DNA of 64,000 nt from AP-15 sp963790875 (GTDB taxonomy: Bacteria > Pseudomonadota > Alphaproteobacteria > ATCC43930 > CGMCC-115725). The DNA is taken from the NCBI GenBank assembly GCA_963790875.1, contig CAWBQT010000008.1, positions 186,001-250,000 on the forward strand, in the 5' to 3' direction. Positions within the stretch are counted from its first letter, which is position 1. The number at the start of each line of letters is the position of its first letter. Made by a program: the position numbers and the translations under genes. The notes below the pieces were generated by a model. It saw nothing but the letters and a program-made list of their open reading frames with translations. It was not told the DNA's origin and ran no database searches. Shown in pieces: positions 61,416-64,000 of the stretch.

Positions 61416-62690
61416 ATGACGGCGGTTGCAACCGTAACCCCTATGGCCTGGTGGAAGGAACCCACCAAGGCGCAATGGTATGCCTATCTGGCAGCCTGGG
61501 GCGGGTGGACCCTCGACGCCTTTGACTTCACTGCGTTTCTGTTGATCATCGCGCCGATCGCCAAGGAATTCCACGTGCCGGTACCTGAGGTGGCGGCGGT
61601 GTTGACGATCACGCTGTGGATGCGGCTTATCGGCGCCACCGCCAGCGGATGGCTCGCCGACCGGATCGGCCGCAAGACGCCGCTGATGATCTCGATCGCC
61701 TGGTATTCGGTTTGCAACTTCCTGGCCGGCCTGGCTCCGAGCTTCTTTTTGTTGTTCCTCTTCCGGGCGCTGCTCGGCATCGGCATGGGCGCGGAATGGC
61801 CGGCCGGCGCCGCTCTCGCGATGGAGACCTGGCCGGCGCGCTCGCGCGGCTTCATGGGCGCCGTGATGCAGGGCTCATGGGGGATCGGATTCTTGTTGTC
61901 GAGTGCGATTTACGGTCTGTTCTACAATTATATCGGCTGGCGAGGCCTGCTGATGATCGGCATCGCGCCTGCCCTGCTGATCATCTATATTCGACTATTC
62001 GTCAAAGAACCCGACATCTGGGTCGAGAACCGACGCCAACAGAAGCTGCAAAACCGCGAAGTGCGGGCGCCGCTGTTCTCGATCTTCAGGCCAGAGATGC
62101 TGGGAAACACGCTCACTACCTGCCTGATGATGGCGAGCGCGTTCGTCATCTATTATGCAAACTACGCGCTGTTCGCGACCCATCTGCAGCTCGACCTGCA
62201 TCTGAGCCCGGCCCTGGTGGCGCTGCCGATCGCGCTTGCCAACACATGTTTCTTTCTCTCTTCGCTGTTCTGGGGCTGGCTGGCGGAACGCATCGGCCGG
62301 CGCTGGGCGATCATCATCCCGGCGGCGCTTGGGGTTCCGACCGCGTTCCTTTATCTGCTGCCCCATGATTACACGTTGGTTGTGATCGGATTTGCGTTGC
62401 AGGGGATGTTTGCCTGCGGCGGCATGCACGTTCAATACCCGGCCTATCTCTCCGAGCGGTTTCCAACCGAAGTGCGCGCCACCGCGGTCGCCTTCTGCTT
62501 TCACCAGGGGGCAATCTGGGGCGGGTTGATCTCGCCGCTGCTCATTTTGTACGCGACCACCCACCAGATCGGCCTGTCGGGTCCGATTCTCGTCACCACG
62601 GTGGTGGGCTTAGCCATCTTCCTTGTCGCGGTCCTGTTGAGCCCGGAAACGAAGGGCAAGATGCTCGTCGCCGAACTGACCGTCGCCTGA
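61416..62690 (+). CDS. MFS transporter, SHS-like paralogue
   Basis: 424 residues, third paralogue of the genes at 64 and 1537: AWWKEPTKAQWYAYLAAWGG, WTLDAFDFTAFLLIIAP, LADRIGRKTPLMISIAWYSV and AERIGRRWAIIIPAALGVP. CAGGGGAGATA supports ATG 61416. It is closer to the second copy in DRIGRKTPLMISI and to the first in the ALFATHLQ segment of helix 7. Like them it is probably a proton symporter for an organic acid. It stands alone; the SDR next to it is convergent. Confidence 0.86.
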   Translation: MTAVATVTPMAWWKEPTKAQWYAYLAAWGGWTLDAFDFTAFLLIIAPIAKEFHVPVPEVAAVLTITLWMRLIGATASGWLADRIGRKTPLMISIAWYSVCNFLAGLAPSFFLLFLFRALLGIGMGAEWPAGAALAMETWPARSRGFMGAVMQGSWGIGFLLSSAIYGLFYNYIGWRGLLMIGIAPALLIIYIRLFVKEPDIWVENRRQQKLQNREVRAPLFSIFRPEMLGNTLTTCLMMASAFVIYYANYALFATHLQLDLHLSPALVALPIALANTCFFLSSLFWGWLAERIGRRWAIIIPAALGVPTAFLYLLPHDYTLVVIGFALQGMFACGGMHVQYPAYLSERFPTEVRATAVAFCFHQGAIWGGLISPLLILYATTHQIGLSGPILVTTVVGLAIFLVAVLLSPETKGKMLVAELTVA

Positions 62691-62998
62691 AATCCCCCGT
62701 TTAGGGTCCGGCACCCGGCTCGGGAAAGTTCCCGGCCGGCAGCCCCGCCAGCGCGAGCGTACGCCGGAATAGCAGCCTGAACCGCGCACGGTTCGGCGGT
62801 TACTTGCTGCGGCTAGCATGCTTTTTTGGCAACTGAACAACCGCTTGTTGACGGGACCCAAGCCGCTTGAGCGAATTGCGGCTGTCCACCCTAGACGAAC
62901 CCTAGACGGCCGTTCGCGTTCGCGACTGTCGGCTCCGGCCGCTATCTTTTCACGGGATCGCAGCGAAAACGACGCCGCGAGAGGCCGTACCGCTTGCG
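62691..62998. other. convergent gap, nothing recognised
   Basis: About 310 bases between stops of the MFS and SDR genes. I find no T-tracted terminator, repeat or ORF with support. Confidence 0.35.
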
Positions 62999-63787
62999 TC
63001 AGCGCTTCGGCATCAGGGCGGCGACGACCGGCAGCGACATCGCGTGCGGCGCGTAGCGGCTGCCCATCGCCAGCACGTTGTTGTGCAGGCCGGCGATGAC
63101 GACGCGGCGCCCGGCTTTGAGGCCGCGATAGCCGATGCGCGCGACCTCGGCCGAACTCATCATCGCCCGCATGACGCCGTGCTCGGCGCCGGCGACCGCG
63201 AAGAAATTCGTCGCGGTGGCGCCGGGGCACAGCGTGGTCGCGGTGACGCCGGTGCCGCGCAATTCCTGCGCCAGCGCCTCGCCAAAGCTCAAGACATAGG
63301 CCTTGGTTGCGAAATAGACCGCCATCCCCGGCCCCGGCAGGAAGCCCGCGGTCGACCCGACCAGCATGATCCGGCCGCGCCGGCGCGCGATCATGCCCGG
63401 CAGAAAGAGCCGGGTCAGTTCGGTCAAGGCGACGATGTTGACGTTCAGCATCTCGCCGATGCGCCGCGGGTCGACGCGATCGAACCGGCCGACGCCGCCG
63501 AGCCCGGCGTTGTTGATCAAGACGTCGACGGTCGATCCGCGCGCCTCGATCGCGCCGGCGAACTCGGCGGCGGCACCCGGACGGCTGAGGTCGGCGGCGA
63601 TCACCTCGGCGGCGGCGCCCTGGCCGCGAAGCTCGACGGCGAGCGCCTGCATCGGCGCTTCGCGGCGCGCGGTCAGCAACAGATCGTGGCCGTCCTTCGC
63701 CAATTCGCGGGCGAGATCGGCGCCGATGCCGCTCGAAGCCCCGGTGACGAGGGCGAGCGGCCGACGCAAAGCCGTCGATGCCGGCAT
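62999..63787 (-). CDS. SDR family oxidoreductase
   Basis: 262 residues. TGASSGIGADLARELAKDGH is the cofactor motif, LINNAGLGGVGRFDRV beta-4, MLVGSTAGFLPGPGMAV the Ser block and YFATKAYVLSFGEALAQEL the Tyr/Lys block. The pattern is that of bacterial short-chain dehydrogenases near the DltE/YqjQ group. Its ATG is one base from the stop of the amidohydrolase gene upstream, so the pair is one operon. Confidence 0.87.
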   Translation of the reverse strand: MPASTALRRPLALVTGASSGIGADLARELAKDGHDLLLTARREAPMQALAVELRGQGAAAEVIAADLSRPGAAAEFAGAIEARGSTVDVLINNAGLGGVGRFDRVDPRRIGEMLNVNIVALTELTRLFLPGMIARRRGRIMLVGSTAGFLPGPGMAVYFATKAYVLSFGEALAQELRGTGVTATTLCPGATATNFFAVAGAEHGVMRAMMSSAEVARIGYRGLKAGRRVVIAGLHNNVLAMGSRYAPHAMSLPVVAALMPKR

Positions 63788-63788
63788 C

Positions 63789-64000
63789 TCAAACGCGCGT
63801 TACTCGGGCGGCAGGCAGCCGGTTCGCGGCGATCGCCCCGCCCTTCAAGACCAGCGCGATCCGGCGCAAATCCTGCAGCATTCCGACATCGGCGAGCGGA
63901 TCGCCGGCGACGGCGACGAGATCGGCGAGCTTGCCCTTTTCGATCGTGCCGATCTCGTGCCCGCGGCCCAGACAGTCGGCGGCCCAGCCGGTCGCCGCCC
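63789..64000 (-). CDS. amidohydrolase family protein, C-terminal part
   Basis: Incomplete: the gene runs off the right edge. The last 70 residues read ATGWAADCLGRGHEIGTIEK, GKLADLVAVAGDPLADVGML, QDLRRIALVLKGGAI, the usual C-terminal end of imidazolonepropionase-like amidohydrolases where the chain returns to the small beta-domain. The metal-binding part lies outside the window. It ends one base before the SDR start. Confidence 0.85.
   Translation of the reverse strand, partial: AATGWAADCLGRGHEIGTIEKGKLADLVAVAGDPLADVGMLQDLRRIALVLKGGAIAANRLPAARVTRV

Noticed and set aside
1..64000. tRNA, rRNA or riboswitch
   Set aside because: No stretch read by eye matched conserved tRNA arms, rRNA segments or riboswitch cores; a covariance-model scan would be needed to be certain.

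Overview
The window reads as a high-GC alphaproteobacterial chromosome. The evidence is codon and base composition plus the block holA - lptE - leuS - DUF3576 lipoprotein at 37.6-42.4 kb, which is ordered as in many Alphaproteobacteria. Other ordinary alphaproteobacterial genes are ribA, ykuD, yggS, ppk1, nudC, recX and ada. I cannot name a genus. I see no rRNA, tRNA or CRISPR array.

Layout. 0-3 kb: two tandem paralogous MFS carboxylate/sialate-type permeases, with a third paralogue at 61.4 kb. 3-7 kb: a circularly permuted ATP-grasp / alpha-E / transglutaminase operon. 7-16.6 kb: a metabolic stretch (SDRs, ABM-like protein, uroporphyrinogen-III synthase family, GMC oxidoreductase, CmcJ/NvfI oxygenase, LLM flavin oxidoreductase, sugar-porter MFS). 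16.9-18.9 kb: a lipoprotein and an SDR gene apparently split by a low-GC cassette with a toxin-like ORF and a DUF4279 ORF. 19-27.5 kb: a WYL regulator divergent from an NTF2-like gene, recX, a CMD protein, a beta-hydroxyacid dehydrogenase, a biuret-hydrolase-like enzyme, nudC, an SDR, and an ada plus 2OG-oxygenase pair.

27.5-36 kb is accessory and decayed. It holds a secreted Kelch protein, at least three tyrosine-recombinase fragments, an alpha/beta-hydrolase fragment, a twice-frameshifted DUF6351 (tannase-like) gene and a possible transposase scrap. 36-48.9 kb is largely intact core: formamidase, holA, lptE, leuS, DUF3576, yggS, ykuD, ribA, a response regulator, a 41-bp tandem repeat, GST, a VapBC-type module and an acyl-CoA dehydrogenase. 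49-57 kb is a second accessory block. It contains a frameshifted unclassified single-gene element bounded by hairpins, then a minus-strand operon of class III cyclase/TPR, PAP2/haloperoxidase and an eqolisin-like protein behind a perfect CRP-type palindrome, then decayed LLM and DMT genes. 57-64 kb returns to intact genes: ppk1, a VOC protein, a TIM-barrel epimerase, an MFS permease, an SDR and the end of an amidohydrolase.

Frameshifts are concentrated in the accessory blocks while core genes are intact. This argues for real decay and insertion rather than general sequencing error, though read data would be needed to prove it. The candidates most worth following are the toxin/immunity-like insertion in the SDR gene, the cyclase - haloperoxidase - eqolisin operon with its CRP-like site, and the hairpin-bounded unclassified element.
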